A stretch of DNA of 42,648 nt from NCBI GenBank assembly GCA_019745565.1, contig JAIESW010000050.1:1-42648 (forward strand), read 5' to 3'. The stretch comes from Burkholderiales bacterium (GTDB lineage Bacteria; Pseudomonadota; Gammaproteobacteria; Burkholderiales; Ga0077523). This document shows positions 33,439-42,648 of the stretch, piece after piece (within the stretch, counting starts at the first letter, position 1; each line of letters begins with the position of its first letter). The notes below the pieces were generated by a model. That model had not been told where the DNA came from and did not search any database. It saw nothing but the letters and a program-made list of their open reading frames with translations. The position numbers and the translations under genes are program-made.

Positions 33439-34119
33439 TCAGCTCTGTCCGAGATATCGCTGAGGGCGCTGCGGTTCGCGGGCCGGCGCCTTGCCCGTCG
33501 ATGGGCTCGCGTCGTAGTGCCACGAGCCGGACCATGCACGGCGGACGCGATTGGGGTAGTCGGCTTTGCCGAGGCTGCCGTTGTAGCGGCCGAGCGCCCG
33601 GAACAGGTTGCCGCCCTCGATATCGAGATAGTGACGCAGGATCGTGCAGCCGTAGCGCAGGTTGGTGCGCAGGTTGAAGAGGTTCTGGCCGCGTTCGCCG
33701 ATGGTGTCGACCCAGAAGGGCATCACCTGCATGTAGCCGCGCGCGCCGGCGCGCGAGACGGCGAACTTGCGGAAACTGCTTTCCACCTGGATCAGACCCA
33801 GCACCAGTTGCGGGTCGAGCCCGGCGCGGGTGGCTTCGTAGTGGATCGTGGTAAGCAGCTCGAGGCGGTCGCGTTCGTCCGGTACGTGGCGCGCCAGACG
33901 TCCGGACATGGTCTTCAGCCAGACCTCGCCGACGAACGGATCTTCGAATGCGAGGCGCGGTGCGGCCGTATCGGCGATGGCACGCTGCAGTTGCGACTGC
34001 ACGGCTGCGGACAGCGGTTCGTACTGCTGCGCACCGGCCGAAGCCCATTGAGGCGCGGACGCGAGCGCGAGCGCGATCACGCCCGCGATCCGGTTCAGCC
34101 GAGCCTGGCCTCGAGCCAC
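33439..34119 (-). CDS. Lytic transglycosylase (SLT domain)
   Basis: A 226-residue exported murein hydrolase. A signal peptide ([20 protein letters not shown], cleaved near WASAGA) precedes an SLT domain at about 90-200. The catalytic Glu is in [20 protein letters not shown], and MQVMPFW and [12 protein letters not shown] complete the family motifs. It cleaves peptidoglycan glycan strands to anhydro-muropeptides in the periplasm. It starts at a GTG, which is needed to give a full signal peptide, and overlaps the end of proS by 25 bases, so it is expressed from the proS transcript. Confidence 0.88.
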   Translation of the reverse strand: MARGQARLNRIAGVIALALASAPQWASAGAQQYEPLSAAVQSQLQRAIADTAAPRLAFEDPFVGEVWLKTMSGRLARHVPDERDRLELLTTIHYEATRAGLDPQLVLGLIQVESSFRKFAVSRAGARGYMQVMPFWVDTIGERGQNLFNLRTNLRYGCTILRHYLDIEGGNLFRALGRYNGSLGKADYPNRVRRAWSGSWHYDASPSTGKAPAREPQRPQRYLGQS

Positions 34120-35804
34120 GAAGCGGCCTCCGCCGCCGGGATGGGTTGCGCTTTCGCGTCGCGGCGATGCTGGTACTCTAGCTCGCCGTTCTTGAGGCCG
34201 CGATCGCCGATGGTCACGCGGTGCGGGATGCCGGTGAGTTCCATGTCCGCGAACATCACCCCCGGGCGCTCGTCGCGGTCGTCCAGCAGCGTCTCGATGC
34301 CGGCGGCGGTCAATGCGCCGAGCAGGGCGTCGGCGGCCTGCTTCACCGCTTCGCTCTTGCGATAGCCGATCGCGACCAGCGCCACCCGGAACGGCGCCAT
34401 CGCATCGGGAAAGATGATGCCGCGCTCGTCGTGGTTCTGCTCGATGGCCGCGGCCACGATGCGCGACACGCCGATGCCGTAGCAGCCCATTTCCATCGGC
34501 TGCGACTGGCCCTGTTCGTCGAGAAACGTGGCGCCCATCGCGGTCGAATACTTGGTGCGGAGCTGGAAGACGTGTCCCACTTCGATGCCGCGCAGGATGT
34601 CGAGCGTGCCCTTGCCGTCGGGGCTCGGGTCACCGGCGACGACGTTGCGGATGTCGGCGTATTCGGTGGGCTCCGGGAGATCGCGCCCGAAATTGACGCC
34701 GGTGAAATGGAACCCGTCGGCGTTGGCGCCGCAGACGAAATCGCTGACGGAGCGCAAGGCGCGGTCGGCGACGATCGCAATCTTCGCGTCGACCGGCCCC
34801 ACGGAGCCGGCACCCGCGCCGAGGCGCGTGCGGATCTCGCCTTCCGAAGCGAAGCGGAAGCCGCTCGCGAGCGCCGGCAGCTTGCCGGCCTTCACCTCGT
34901 TCAGCATGTGGTCGCCGCGCAGCAGCAACAGTACTTCCGTGCCGTCGCTCGCCACCACCATCAGCGTCTTCACGATGCGCTCCGCGGGCACCTTCAGGAA
35001 TGCGCTCACCTCCTCGATGGTGTGGACCGCGGGCGTGGCGACTTGCTGCATCGTCTGCGTCGCCGAGGCGCGCGGCATGGACGGCGCGACCGCCTCGGCC
35101 AGTTCGACGTTGGCGGCGTAGTCCGAGTCGGGGCTGTAGGCGATGGCGTCTTCACCGGAGTCGGCCAGCACGTGAAACTCGTGAGAACCGGTGCCGCCGA
35201 TCGCGCCCGTATCCGCCGCCACCGCGCGGAATCCGAGCCCCAACCGCGTGAAGATGCGCGTATAGGCATCGACCATGTTGCGGTATTCGCGCTGCAGGTC
35301 CTCGTAGTTCGTATGGAACGAATACGCATCCTTCATCAGGAACTCGCGCGCGCGCATCACGCCGAAGCGCGGCCGGATCTCGTCGCGGAACTTGGTCTGG
35401 ATCTGGTAGAAGTTCACGGGCAGCTGCCGGTAGCTGCGGATCTCGCGGCGTGCGATGTCGGTGATGACTTCCTCGTGGGTCGGCCCGAAGCAGAAATCCC
35501 GATCGTGGCGGTCCTTGATCTTGAGCATCTGCGGGCCGAACACCTGCCAGCGGCCGGATTCCTGCCACAGCTCGGCAGGCTGCACCGCCGGCATCAACAC
35601 TTCGACCGCGCCGGCCGCGTTCATTTCCTCGCGCACGATCGCCTCGACCTTGCGCAGCACGCGCAGGCCGAGCGGCATCCAGGTGTACAGCCCGCTGCCG
35701 AGCTTGCGGATGAGCCCGGCGCGGAGCATCAGGCGGTGACTGACGAGTTCGGCTTCCGCCGGGGCTTCCTTGAGGGTGGAGATGAAGAACTGGCTGACGC
35801 GCAT
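34095..35804 (-). CDS. proS: Prolyl-tRNA synthetase (bacterial type, with editing domain)
   Basis: A 569-residue class II enzyme, the expected length for bacterial ProS. It begins [20 protein letters not shown]. Motif 2 is in [20 protein letters not shown]. The YbaK-like editing insert runs from about 225 to 385 ([16 protein letters not shown]). Motif 3 is in [20 protein letters not shown]. It charges tRNA-Pro in the cytoplasm. The in-frame extension upstream of 35804 has no homology. The start region is divergent from the spermidine-synthase-like gene. Confidence 0.96.
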   Translation of the reverse strand: MRVSQFFISTLKEAPAEAELVSHRLMLRAGLIRKLGSGLYTWMPLGLRVLRKVEAIVREEMNAAGAVEVLMPAVQPAELWQESGRWQVFGPQMLKIKDRHDRDFCFGPTHEEVITDIARREIRSYRQLPVNFYQIQTKFRDEIRPRFGVMRAREFLMKDAYSFHTNYEDLQREYRNMVDAYTRIFTRLGLGFRAVAADTGAIGGTGSHEFHVLADSGEDAIAYSPDSDYAANVELAEAVAPSMPRASATQTMQQVATPAVHTIEEVSAFLKVPAERIVKTLMVVASDGTEVLLLLRGDHMLNEVKAGKLPALASGFRFASEGEIRTRLGAGAGSVGPVDAKIAIVADRALRSVSDFVCGANADGFHFTGVNFGRDLPEPTEYADIRNVVAGDPSPDGKGTLDILRGIEVGHVFQLRTKYSTAMGATFLDEQGQSQPMEMGCYGIGVSRIVAAAIEQNHDERGIIFPDAMAPFRVALVAIGYRKSEAVKQAADALLGALTAAGIETLLDDRDERPGVMFADMELTGIPHRVTIGDRGLKNGELEYQHRRDAKAQPIPAAEAASWLEARLG

Positions 35805-35895
35805 GAGGGAGAGGGTGGGTCGAAAAGGGTTGATTCTAGCCTCCGATCCGCCCGGCACACCGGTATGTCGCGCGGTGGCTTGTCCCGCCACCGGG

Positions 35896-35901
35896 CATAA
35901 T
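35896..35901 (+). promoter_or_regulatory. Possible -10 element, near-leaderless gene
   Basis: CATAAT ends nine bases before the ATG at 35911, with no Shine-Dalgarno in between and no clear -35. The arrangement is like that of hrpA and the ECF sigma gene. Confidence 0.25.
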
Positions 35902-35910
35902 CCGCGCGCC

Positions 35911-36699
35911 ATGAGCATTTTGTCGAAGTTGCGCGGCCGCCGGTCGGAACCGGGCGAGCCTTCGGTCGAAGTGAGCGAGCGCGACGGGCTGCGCTCCCTG
36001 CACCTGGGCAGCAGCACCGTGCAGAGCACCATGCGGGTGGACGATCCGGTCGAACTGGTGCTCTCCTACACGCGCGCCATGATGGCGTTCCTGCTGTTCC
36101 ATCCCAAGCCGCGCGACGTGGCGATGATCGGGCTCGGCGGTGGATCGCTCGCGAAGTTCGTCTACCACCGCCTGCCCGACGCCCGCGTGACCGTGGTGGA
36201 GAACAGTGCCCGGGTCATCGCTGCCGCGCGGTCGTGGTTCGAAGTCCCGCAGGACGACGCCCGCTTTCAGGTGCGGCACGGCGATGGCGCCGAGTACGTG
36301 CGCGAGCACACGCAAGAGTGCGACGTCCTCATGGTCGACGCCTACGACAGCGAGGCGCAGGTGGAGGCCCTGGCGACCGAGGCTTTCTACGCTGACGCGC
36401 GCGCGGCGTTGCGGCGCGACGGGGTCCTGGTGGTCAATCTCTGGAGTTCGGACACGCGCTTCGACAGCTACCTGCAGCGGATCGAACGCGCCTTCGACAG
36501 CCGCGTGGTGTGCCTGCCGGCCGAGCGCCGCGGCAACGTCGCGGTCTTCGGCTTCGTCCGCTCGCCCGAGACCACCTCCTGGGAAGCTCTGCGCCAGCGG
36601 GCGCGCCAGCTCGAGAAGGCCTACGGGCTGGAATTCCTGCGGTTCGTGGGCCGCTTGACCGAGATGAACCCTCATACCGAGCGGCGCCTCATCGTGTAG
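35911..36699 (+). CDS. Spermidine synthase-like methyltransferase-fold protein
   Basis: A 262-residue protein with the Rossmann core of the spermidine synthase family ([59 protein letters not shown]). Whether it makes polyamines is doubtful: these short members often lack the full putrescine site and sit apart from speD. It is better treated as a fused-type SpeE-like protein of unknown substrate. The ATG at 35911 starts a normal N-terminus. rppH follows 85 bases downstream. Confidence 0.82.
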   Translation: MSILSKLRGRRSEPGEPSVEVSERDGLRSLHLGSSTVQSTMRVDDPVELVLSYTRAMMAFLLFHPKPRDVAMIGLGGGSLAKFVYHRLPDARVTVVENSARVIAAARSWFEVPQDDARFQVRHGDGAEYVREHTQECDVLMVDAYDSEAQVEALATEAFYADARAALRRDGVLVVNLWSSDTRFDSYLQRIERAFDSRVVCLPAERRGNVAVFGFVRSPETTSWEALRQRARQLEKAYGLEFLRFVGRLTEMNPHTERRLIV

Positions 36700-36784
36700 C
36701 CCGGCGGCGACGGGCGGTCGGCTTCCGGCGGCGAACGGAATATGAAAGAATTTCGACGGCGCCACGATCGTGAGGTGAAGGAAA

Positions 36785-37312
36785 ATGATCGATCGCGACG
36801 GTTACCGACCGAACGTCGGGATCATCCTCGTCAACGCGAGGAACGAGGTGTTCTGGGGCAAGCGCGTGCGCGAACACGCGTGGCAGTTTCCCCAGGGTGG
36901 CATCAAGCCGGGCGAAACTCCCGAGAAGGCGATGTACCGTGAGCTCATGGAAGAGGTCGGCCTCGAGCCCTCCCATGTGCGCGTGCTCGGCCGCACCCGC
37001 GACTGGCTGCGCTATGACGTGCCCAAGCATTGGGTCCGGCGGGAAGGCCGCAGCCAGTACCGGGGTCAGAAGCAGATCTGGTATCTGCTGCGGCTGGTCG
37101 GTCGCGACTGCGACGTGTGCCTGCGCCGGTCGGAGAAGCCGGAGTTCGACGCCTGGCGCTGGAACCAGTACTGGGTCCCGCTAGAGAGCGTGATCGACTT
37201 CAAGCGTGAGGTCTATCAGCTCGCGTTGACCGAACTCGCGCGGTTCATCTTCTCGCGGACCGAGCCCGGGTGGGAAATGACGCCCCTGACGGTACCCACG
37301 CTGGAAGGCTGA
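36785..37312 (+). CDS. rppH: RNA pyrophosphohydrolase
   Basis: A 175-residue Nudix hydrolase starting [20 protein letters not shown], near-identical in layout to RppH of E. coli. The Nudix box runs from G38 to L60 with R52, E53, E56 and E57 in the metal-binding REXXEE core. The WQFPQGG segment precedes it. It removes pyrophosphate from 5'-triphosphate mRNAs to start decay. The ATG has a GAGGTGAAGGA site upstream. Convergent with the barstar gene. Confidence 0.95.
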   Translation: MIDRDGYRPNVGIILVNARNEVFWGKRVREHAWQFPQGGIKPGETPEKAMYRELMEEVGLEPSHVRVLGRTRDWLRYDVPKHWVRREGRSQYRGQKQIWYLLRLVGRDCDVCLRRSEKPEFDAWRWNQYWVPLESVIDFKREVYQLALTELARFIFSRTEPGWEMTPLTVPTLEG

Positions 37313-37373
37313 CCGACATCCCGGGTCGGGCTCAGGCGCCTTGCCTCTGCAGGCCGGATCCCATGGCTGGTGA

Positions 37374-37793
37374 CTAGGACACCTCCGGCAGGTCGCGACC
37401 GGGACGCCCGGTTGCCCCCAGGAGCACGACGAGACGGACATCCCGCTCGCGCCAGAACCGGGCGGCGTCCCGGAAGGTCTCGATCGCAGTGGTGAGATCG
37501 CCGGCAGCCTGACGCGCCAGGCGAGCGAGACCGCCGATCTCGATCACGAGGGTGGACCCCGGGGTCAATGTAAGGTCGGTCAGACTGTCGTACAACGCAT
37601 CCCAATTGCCGCCGAAATGGTCCGGAAACCCGAGAACTGCAGCTAACGTGTCGAGCAGGGCCCGCTTCGTCGGGGGCTTTTCTATCCGCACGTGCCGCGT
37701 CGGTTTGCCGGACAGGTGTGAAAGCGGCGCTCCACCGCTGCCTTCAAAGCGGTAAACACCGCCGTTCTCTACGGCTTCTTGCAGCGACGTCAT
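37374..37793 (-). CDS. Barstar-family ribonuclease inhibitor
   Basis: A 139-residue cytoplasmic protein. Its C-terminal 90 residues match barstar: KPPTKRALLDTLAAVLGFPD leads into FGGNWDALYDSLTDL, whose two Asp residues correspond to the pair that plugs the barnase active site. The ATG overlaps the stop of the RNase gene (ATGA), so inhibitor and enzyme are made together and the cell is protected from any unexported enzyme. Confidence 0.9.
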   Translation of the reverse strand: MTSLQEAVENGGVYRFEGSGGAPLSHLSGKPTRHVRIEKPPTKRALLDTLAAVLGFPDHFGGNWDALYDSLTDLTLTPGSTLVIEIGGLARLARQAAGDLTTAIETFRDAARFWRERDVRLVVLLGATGRPGRDLPEVS

Positions 37794-38170
37794 CGATCCT
37801 CCGCGATCCGCTGAAAACTGCGATAGTGATCCGCGGTCCAGTAGTACTCCCCGACCTGACCGGCGACGATTCGGCGGGCCCCACGGTCGCGGGCGTTTGG
37901 CGTGGGCACGGTGTACTCCCGGTAGTACCCCCTGGAGCGGGGCGGCAGGAGGCGTTCGCGGTTGCCGAACGTCGATCCGTCCTTCTCATAGGGAAACGGT
38001 CCGCCGGCCCGGATCAGCGTGAGCGTGGCTTTTGCTTCCTTCGGTAGGACAGACAACGGAACAGTCCCGATGTCTGCCGGACCCCGGGCGAGCGCCGACC
38101 CTGCGGCCAGCGCCAGAAACGCTGCCGCAAGGGCGGGTGCAAGTCGGGGTCGCACAAACGCCATCACCAT
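37790..38170 (-). CDS. Barnase-like secreted guanyl-specific ribonuclease
   Basis: A 126-residue protein with a signal peptide (MVMAFVRPRLAPALAAAFLA, cleaved near GSALARG) and the ribonuclease N1/T1 domain. Catalytic residues appear conserved: Glu in GYYREYTVPTP, Arg in RGARRIVAG and His in ADHYRSFQRI. GGPFPYEKDGSTFGNRERLL is the typical substrate-loop region. It would hydrolyse RNA after G outside the cytoplasm. The ATG at 38170 gives a normal signal peptide. An ATG at 38200 or TTG at 38212 would add an unusual N-terminal extension. No toxin-delivery domain is present, so it is secreted in simple form. Confidence 0.88.
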   Translation of the reverse strand: MVMAFVRPRLAPALAAAFLALAAGSALARGPADIGTVPLSVLPKEAKATLTLIRAGGPFPYEKDGSTFGNRERLLPPRSRGYYREYTVPTPNARDRGARRIVAGQVGEYYWTADHYRSFQRIAEDR

Positions 38171-38303
38171 GGCATAGTGACGCCATATGGCGACAGTCAT
38201 CGATTTCGCCAATATCTAAGCCTTGATAAATAGGGAGTTGCAGAAACAACCCGTGAGATCTGAAGCGTCCTGTTGACCCAATCCGGCCAGTGCCTTCGCG
38301 ACC

Positions 38304-39293
38304 ATGTCCGTCCGGCGCAACGACTTCGATGTAACCGACCAGGTCTGCACCACCGATCCCGCCGCGGTGCAGGGCGAAGTCTCGCGCATTTACTCGCGAC
38401 TGTACGAACCGGCGTCCGACGCCGAGCTTCTGCGACCCTTCAGTGACGCTTCGCGGCTGTACCACGGTGACTTTCCGGGGCACCGCGCCTGCGATACCGC
38501 CTACCACAACCTGCAGCACGTCCTCGACGTGACGCTGGCAATGGCCCGGCTGATGGACGGCAGCGTCCGGGCCGAGCGCAATGCGGTGCCTTTCGACGAA
38601 CGGCTGTTCCGGTTCGGGATCGTGCTCGCGTTGTTCCACGATGCCGGCTACATCCGTCTGCGTCATGACACCCGCACCCACAACGGCGCGGTGTATACGC
38701 GGACGCATGTGTCGCGCGGGGGCCGCTTCCTCGAGCATTACCTGGGCGATCTGGGTCTCGCCGATCTGGTCCCCGTGGCCGGTCCGCTGGTTCACTTCAC
38801 CGGCTACGAAAGGGCGGTGGCCCGAATCGATGTCGGCAATCCGGTCCTGCGACGGCTGGGCCTGCTGCTCGGCTCCGCGGACATCGTGGCTCAGATGTCC
38901 GACCGCTGCTATCTCGAGAAATGCCGCGATCGGCTGTACCCCGAGTTCGTGATCGGGGGGATCGCGACACAGGAGGATCGCGACGGCCAGCCGAACGTGT
39001 TGTTCGCCTCGGCGGAGGACCTCGTCATCAAGACTCCGGCGTTCTACCGCGTGGCGAGCCAGCGCCTCGAGCGCGACCTCGAAGGCGTCTACCGTTTCGC
39101 CGAGCCGCATTTCCGCGGCCAGAACCTGTATCTCGAGGAACTGGAAAAGAATATCCGCCACGCCGAGATCGTTGCCCACGAGCACGATCTCTCGCTGCTG
39201 CGCCGCTCGCCGCCTCCGGCCGAAACCGCGGGCGAACCTGCGCCGGAATCGGCTTCGCGCATTCTCAGGATCCCTGCGCAAGCCGCAGCATGA
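38304..39293 (+). CDS. HD-domain metal-dependent phosphohydrolase
   Basis: A 329-residue soluble protein with an HD/PDEase-type metal site. YHNLQHVLDVTLAMARLM supplies the first His ligands, LALFHDAGY supplies the HD pair, and a further His is in RTHVSRGGRFLEHYL. The rest is helical. The pattern recalls cyclic-nucleotide phosphodiesterases, but the match to the class I signature is loose, so nucleotide or cyclic-nucleotide hydrolysis is only a possibility. The C-terminal 40 residues are Pro/Ala-rich. The gene end overlaps the convergent oxidoreductase gene by 29 bases. Confidence 0.72.
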   Translation: MSVRRNDFDVTDQVCTTDPAAVQGEVSRIYSRLYEPASDAELLRPFSDASRLYHGDFPGHRACDTAYHNLQHVLDVTLAMARLMDGSVRAERNAVPFDERLFRFGIVLALFHDAGYIRLRHDTRTHNGAVYTRTHVSRGGRFLEHYLGDLGLADLVPVAGPLVHFTGYERAVARIDVGNPVLRRLGLLLGSADIVAQMSDRCYLEKCRDRLYPEFVIGGIATQEDRDGQPNVLFASAEDLVIKTPAFYRVASQRLERDLEGVYRFAEPHFRGQNLYLEELEKNIRHAEIVAHEHDLSLLRRSPPPAETAGEPAPESASRILRIPAQAAA

Positions 39294-40275
39294 TCTTGCC
39301 GACGTGCGCGCTCGACTCCATGAGCGCGTGCGCCTGCGCGGCCTCGGCGAGCGGAAACGTCGAGTGAATCACCGGCCGGATCTTCCCGGCGTCGAGTAAC
39401 GGCCAGACCTTCGCGCGCAGCGCGGCTGCGATCGAGGTCTTGAACTCGACGGTGCGAGGCCGCAGCGTCGACCCGGTGATCGTGAGGCGCCGATACAGGA
39501 TGTCGCTCATGTCGAGCGTGGTGGTGGTGCCGCCCAGAAACGCGATGATCGAGAGGCGGCCATCGGCTGCGAGGCACTTCAGCTCGCGCGGGACGTAGTC
39601 GCCGCCCACCATGTCGAGGATCACGTCCACCCCCTTGCCGCCGGTCGACTCCTTCACGACCGCGACGAAGTCTTCCGTCCGGTAGTTGATGGCGCGTTCC
39701 GCGCCCAGGGCTTCGCACGCCCGGCACTTCTCGTCGCTGCCGGCCGTCACGAACACACGATGGCCGAGTGCGTGGGCAAGCTGGATGGCGGTGACGCCGA
39801 TGCCGCTGGAGCCGCCCTGCACCAGCAGCGTCTCGCCCGCCGCGAGCTTCGCCCGCTCGAAGACGTTGATCCAGACCGTGAAGAAGGTCTCGGGCAGCGA
39901 GGCTGCCTCGATCGCGCTGTAGCCCTTCGGGATCGGCAGGCAGTGACCCGCGGGCGTGGCGCAATACTGCGCGTAGCCGCCGCCTGGTGTCAGTGCGCAC
40001 ACCCGATCACCCACATGCCACTGCATCACGTCTGCGCCCACCTGCACGATCGTCCCCGCCACCTCGAGACCGGGCAGGTCGGACGCACCGGGCGGCGGAT
40101 TGTAGGTGCCCGCGCGCTGGAAGCAGTCGGGGCGGTTGACGCCCGCGGCCTCCACCGCGATCAGCACCTCGTGCGGTTTGATCGCGGGCAAAGGCCGCGA
40201 AACGGGTTTCAACACGTCGGGACCACCGGGCTGCGTGATCTCGACGGCGGTCATGGTGGCGGGCAGTGCGCTCAT
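39265..40275 (-). CDS. NAD(P)H quinone oxidoreductase (zeta-crystallin/PIG3 type)
   Basis: A 336-residue medium-chain dehydrogenase without the structural zinc site. The N-terminal AAGVNRPDCFQRAGTYNPPP matches the PIG3 group. The NADPH loop VQGGSSGIGVTAIQLAHALG and the later GGKGVDVILDMVGGDYV are typical. It reduces quinones or enones with NADPH. GAGGAG sits upstream of the ATG at 40275. Divergent from the aldo/keto reductase gene; the 115-base gap holds no clear operator. Confidence 0.92.
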   Translation of the reverse strand: MSALPATMTAVEITQPGGPDVLKPVSRPLPAIKPHEVLIAVEAAGVNRPDCFQRAGTYNPPPGASDLPGLEVAGTIVQVGADVMQWHVGDRVCALTPGGGYAQYCATPAGHCLPIPKGYSAIEAASLPETFFTVWINVFERAKLAAGETLLVQGGSSGIGVTAIQLAHALGHRVFVTAGSDEKCRACEALGAERAINYRTEDFVAVVKESTGGKGVDVILDMVGGDYVPRELKCLAADGRLSIIAFLGGTTTTLDMSDILYRRLTITGSTLRPRTVEFKTSIAAALRAKVWPLLDAGKIRPVIHSTFPLAEAAQAHALMESSAHVGKIMLRLAQGS

Positions 40276-40390
40276 CGTGGACTCTCCTCGTTCGAAGGCG
40301 CGGATTGTAGAGGGCTTGTGGCATGATCCGCGGCTTCCGTCCGCGACCTCGCGAAGGCTGCGGACTGTGCCAGCCCTAGGGGAGGACAAG

Positions 40391-41398
40391 ATGGAATACC
40401 GCAAGCTCGGCAACAGCGGCCTGAAAGTGTCGCCGCTGTGCCTCGGCACCATGATGTTCGGCGATCGTACCGACTACGCCGAGTCGGAACGCATCGTGAA
40501 GGCGGCGCAGGATGCCGGCCTTAACTTCATCGACACCGCCGATCAGTACGCGAAGGGCGAATCCGAACGCATCGTAGGGAAGATCGTGAAGAAGGAGCGC
40601 GACGCCTGGGTAATCGCCACGAAGTTCGGCAATCCGATGGGTCCGGGCCCCAACGAGATGGGCATGTCGCGCAAATGGATCCACCAGGCCTGCGACGCGA
40701 GCCTGAAGCGCCTCGGCACCGACTACATCGACGTCTACTACATCCACCTCGACTATCCGGATTCTCCGCTCGACGAGACGGTGCAGACGCTGGGTGATCT
40801 GATCCGGTCCGGGAAGATCCGCTACTTCGCGGTGTCGAACATGCGTGCATGGCGCATGGCGGAGCTCATCTGGACTTGCCGGCAGTTCGGCGTGCCGCGG
40901 CCAGTCGCGTGCCAGCCCTACTACAACGCGTTCAACCGCATGCCCGAGGTGGAGATCCTCCCGCTGTGCGAATACCACGGCCTCGGCGTCGTCCCCTACA
41001 GCCCGATCGCGCGCGGCGTGCTGAGCGGCAAGTACCAACCCGGCCAGAAGCCTCCCGGCGATACCCGTGCCGGTCGCGGCGACAAGCGCATGATGGAAAC
41101 CGAGTTCCGCGAGGAATCCCTGGTGATGGCGCAGACCATCCGCAAGCACGCCGAGAAGAAGGGCTACACGGCGGGTGAATTCGCCACCGCATGGGTGCTC
41201 GCCAACCGCATCGTCACCAGCGTGATCGCCGGGCCGCGCACGCTCGAGCAGTGGCAGGACTATCCCAAGGCGCTCCAGTACCGGTGGTCCGACGAGGACG
41301 AGGCGTTGGTGGATTCCCTGGTGCGCCCCGGGCATCCTTCCACGCCGGGCTACACGGATCCCCGCTATCCGGTGCTGGGTCGTCCGCTGCACGCCTAG
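40391..41398 (+). CDS. Aldo/keto reductase
   Basis: A 335-residue TIM-barrel oxidoreductase with the full catalytic tetrad: Asp and Tyr in FIDTADQYAKGESE, Lys in WVIATKFG and His in DVYYIHLDYPD. The NADPH end (VLANRIVTSVIAGPRTLEQW) is intact. It most resembles the YghZ/Kvbeta-like group acting on aldehydes. GGGGAGGACAAG just before the ATG is a strong ribosome site. It stands alone, divergent from the quinone oxidoreductase. Confidence 0.93.
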   Translation: MEYRKLGNSGLKVSPLCLGTMMFGDRTDYAESERIVKAAQDAGLNFIDTADQYAKGESERIVGKIVKKERDAWVIATKFGNPMGPGPNEMGMSRKWIHQACDASLKRLGTDYIDVYYIHLDYPDSPLDETVQTLGDLIRSGKIRYFAVSNMRAWRMAELIWTCRQFGVPRPVACQPYYNAFNRMPEVEILPLCEYHGLGVVPYSPIARGVLSGKYQPGQKPPGDTRAGRGDKRMMETEFREESLVMAQTIRKHAEKKGYTAGEFATAWVLANRIVTSVIAGPRTLEQWQDYPKALQYRWSDEDEALVDSLVRPGHPSTPGYTDPRYPVLGRPLHA

Positions 41399-41448
41399 CG
41401 CTTCGCCTATCTTCGCCTCGCCGCAGGTCTGGCGGCACTCGGTGCGAG

Positions 41449-41469
41449 CCGCCGCTGGATTAGCGGCGG
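41449..41469. terminator. GC hairpin between convergent genes
   Basis: CCGCCGCT / AGCGGCGG forms an eight-base stem with loop GGATT between the ends of the aldo/keto reductase and YceI genes. There is no T-run. Confidence 0.4.
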
Positions 41470-41491
41470 TTCACGCCGCCGGTAGGTCTGT

Positions 41492-42073
41492 TCAGCGATC
41501 CTCGCGGATTGCCTCCACCGAGATGGTGAGGACCACCTCGTCGCTCACCATCGACACGTACTTCTCCAGGCCGAACTCCGAGCGGAGCACTGTGGCGCGC
41601 AGATCGCCGCCGCACACGTAACGCTCCAGCACGACGATCTTGACGTCCTTGCACGCGAACCGCTCCGCGGTCAGTCGCACCGGGCGCGTCACGCCGTGAA
41701 GACTGAGCTCGCCTTCAAACTCTACGGGTAGGCCGTCGGCGAACTTGCTTGCGCGACCAGTGAAGCGCGCCGTCTTGTGCTTGGCCACATCGAAGAACAT
41801 CTCGCCGTTCAGCACCGCGTCGAGGCGCTTGACACCGGTATCGATCGTTCGCAGATCGATCTCGACGGTCATCTCCGCTGTTTGCTGCTCGCGATCCAGG
41901 GTGGCGGTGCCGCCCTTCAGGACGCCGATACGTCCCCGCACCGAAGACACGCCGGTATGCACGACTGCGAAGTGCACGAACGTGTGGTCGGGGTCGATCC
42001 GGAAGCGTTCTGCGGCTTGGGTTGCAGCCGCGGGAACGAGCAGCAGAGCGAGCGCAGCGAGAGCGGTTCTCAT
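41492..42073 (-). CDS. YceI-family periplasmic protein
   Basis: A 193-residue protein with a signal peptide (MRTALAALALLLVPAAATQA, cleaved near AAERF) and a YceI lipocalin-like barrel. Family blocks are RIDPDHTFVHFAVVHTGVSS, VRGRIGVLKGGTATLD and LSLHGVTRPVRLT. YceI proteins bind polyisoprenoid-type lipids in a hydrophobic channel; the ligand here is not determined. GAGGGA lies upstream of the ATG at 42073. The thioesterase gene ends 68 bases upstream on the same strand. Confidence 0.92.
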   Translation of the reverse strand: MRTALAALALLLVPAAATQAAERFRIDPDHTFVHFAVVHTGVSSVRGRIGVLKGGTATLDREQQTAEMTVEIDLRTIDTGVKRLDAVLNGEMFFDVAKHKTARFTGRASKFADGLPVEFEGELSLHGVTRPVRLTAERFACKDVKIVVLERYVCGGDLRATVLRSEFGLEKYVSMVSDEVVLTISVEAIREDR

Positions 42074-42140
42074 GGAATGTCCCTCGGAAAGCCACTGAAA
42101 ATCCGGCTGTGCGGCGTGAGTCGGGTCCGTCCTCGGCACC

Positions 42141-42578
42141 TTACGGGTTCACAAGCAACGTCAGTGCTCGCCGCAGATCCTCGGGCAGCCCGGTCGGCCG
42201 TCGTGTCGCGCGATCCACATACACGTGCACGAAATGCCCCTGCGCCGATGCCAGCGGATCGTCGTTGCGGAACAGGCCCACCTCGTAGCGCACGCTGCTC
42301 GATCCGAGCTTCGCCACTCGCAGTCCGGCCTGCACCGCGTCCGGGAAGGTGATCGGACTGAAATAGTTGCACTGGGTTTCCACCACCAGGCCGATCACCG
42401 TGCTGCGCTCGATGTCGAGAACGCCCTGTTCCAGCAGGTATTGGTTCACGACGGTGTCGAAGTACGAGTAGTACACCACGTTGTTCACGTGGCCGTACAC
42501 GTCGTTGTCCATCCAGCGGGTGCTGATCGCACGGAAGTGGCGGTATGCGGTGCGCGGGTCGGGTGTCGGCCTGGTCAT
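42141..42578 (-). CDS. Acyl-CoA thioesterase (hotdog fold, YbgC/4HBT family)
   Basis: A 145-residue single hotdog-domain enzyme. The active-site motif [20 protein letters not shown] carries the catalytic Asp, followed by GHVNN and the Tyr/Phe pocket. It hydrolyses acyl-CoA, probably short- or medium-chain or hydroxybenzoyl-type. It starts at ATG 42578, six bases after the possible end of a further minus-strand gene, suggesting an operon entering from beyond the window. Confidence 0.92.
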   Translation of the reverse strand: MTRPTPDPRTAYRHFRAISTRWMDNDVYGHVNNVVYYSYFDTVVNQYLLEQGVLDIERSTVIGLVVETQCNYFSPITFPDAVQAGLRVAKLGSSSVRYEVGLFRNDDPLASAQGHFVHVYVDRATRRPTGLPEDLRRALTLLVNP

Positions 42579-42584
42579 GGCGAT

Positions 42585-42648
42585 CTAATGCGATTGAGCG
42601 CTGTCGGTGGTGTCGGTGCGCCGCCGCATGTGCTTCCAGTTCACGGCG
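42585..42648 (-). CDS. Possible 3' end of a gene running off the window
   Basis: The minus strand is open from the window edge to a TAG at 42587-42585, encoding AVNWKHMRRRTDTTDSAQSH. Its stop lies six bases from the thioesterase start, as expected for an upstream operon partner. Twenty codons are too few to assign a family or to exclude chance. Confidence 0.3.
   Translation of the reverse strand, partial: AVNWKHMRRRTDTTDSAQSH

Noticed and set aside
34221..35900. 559-codon plus-strand frame opposite proS
   Set aside because: proS motifs are unambiguous on the minus strand; this is a shadow.

Overview
The window is high-GC, densely coded chromosomal DNA from a proteobacterium, most likely a betaproteobacterium. 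This is inferred from gene content and gene order: a phasin with TGC-N3-GCA operators, a PEP-CTERM remnant, proS beside a lytic transglycosylase and rppH, a six-gene Mrp antiporter operon with fused A and B subunits, and gluQ, hrpA and trxC. I see no rRNA, tRNA, CRISPR array, transposase or att site. No gap between genes exceeds about 210 bases.

Layout. 1-2666: end of a 2-hydroxyacid dehydrogenase gene, an amidase, a small membrane protein and a lipoprotein. 2879-8612: complete Mrp Na+(K+)/H+ antiporter operon A(B)-C-D-E-F-G with overlapping or near-overlapping genes. 8731-9665: a small repetitive lipoprotein, then a decayed PEP-CTERM gene. 9762-16908: DMT transporter, HrpA helicase, thioredoxin 2, CBS-pair protein, Cys-rich lipoprotein and a CinA-type MoCF-domain protein.

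17002-24581 is the most unusual block. It encodes a GAF-GAF-TM-HlyD adaptor, a PqqD-like/M50 protease/HlyD fusion, and a C-terminally truncated SecA-like ATPase. Facing them are a periplasmic HlyD-type adaptor and a small exported protein. Together they look like an export or envelope-maturation machine with a SecA-type motor instead of an ABC transporter. An ECF sigma factor and a candidate anti-sigma gene (24787-26360) diverge from the adaptor pair and may control it. Two conspicuous repeat elements lie inside this block: a CGAAGG-rich inverted repeat and a CCCTAGC heptamer array.

26423-29289: an HDOD-REC-GGDEF regulator, a bidirectional terminator, and a phasin gene with a well-formed promoter flanked by putative PhaR sites. 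29309-36699: gluQ, a DUF2069 protein, a HugZ-like protein, a WrbA-like protein (all minus), a YihY-family protein (plus), lytic transglycosylase and proS (minus), and a spermidine-synthase-like protein (plus). 36785-42648: rppH, a barnase-like secreted RNase with its barstar inhibitor, an HD-type phosphohydrolase, quinone oxidoreductase, aldo/keto reductase, YceI protein, thioesterase, and the possible tail of a further gene.

The long open frames opposite hrpA, mrpA and the SecA/HlyD genes are GC-driven shadows and are not annotated.
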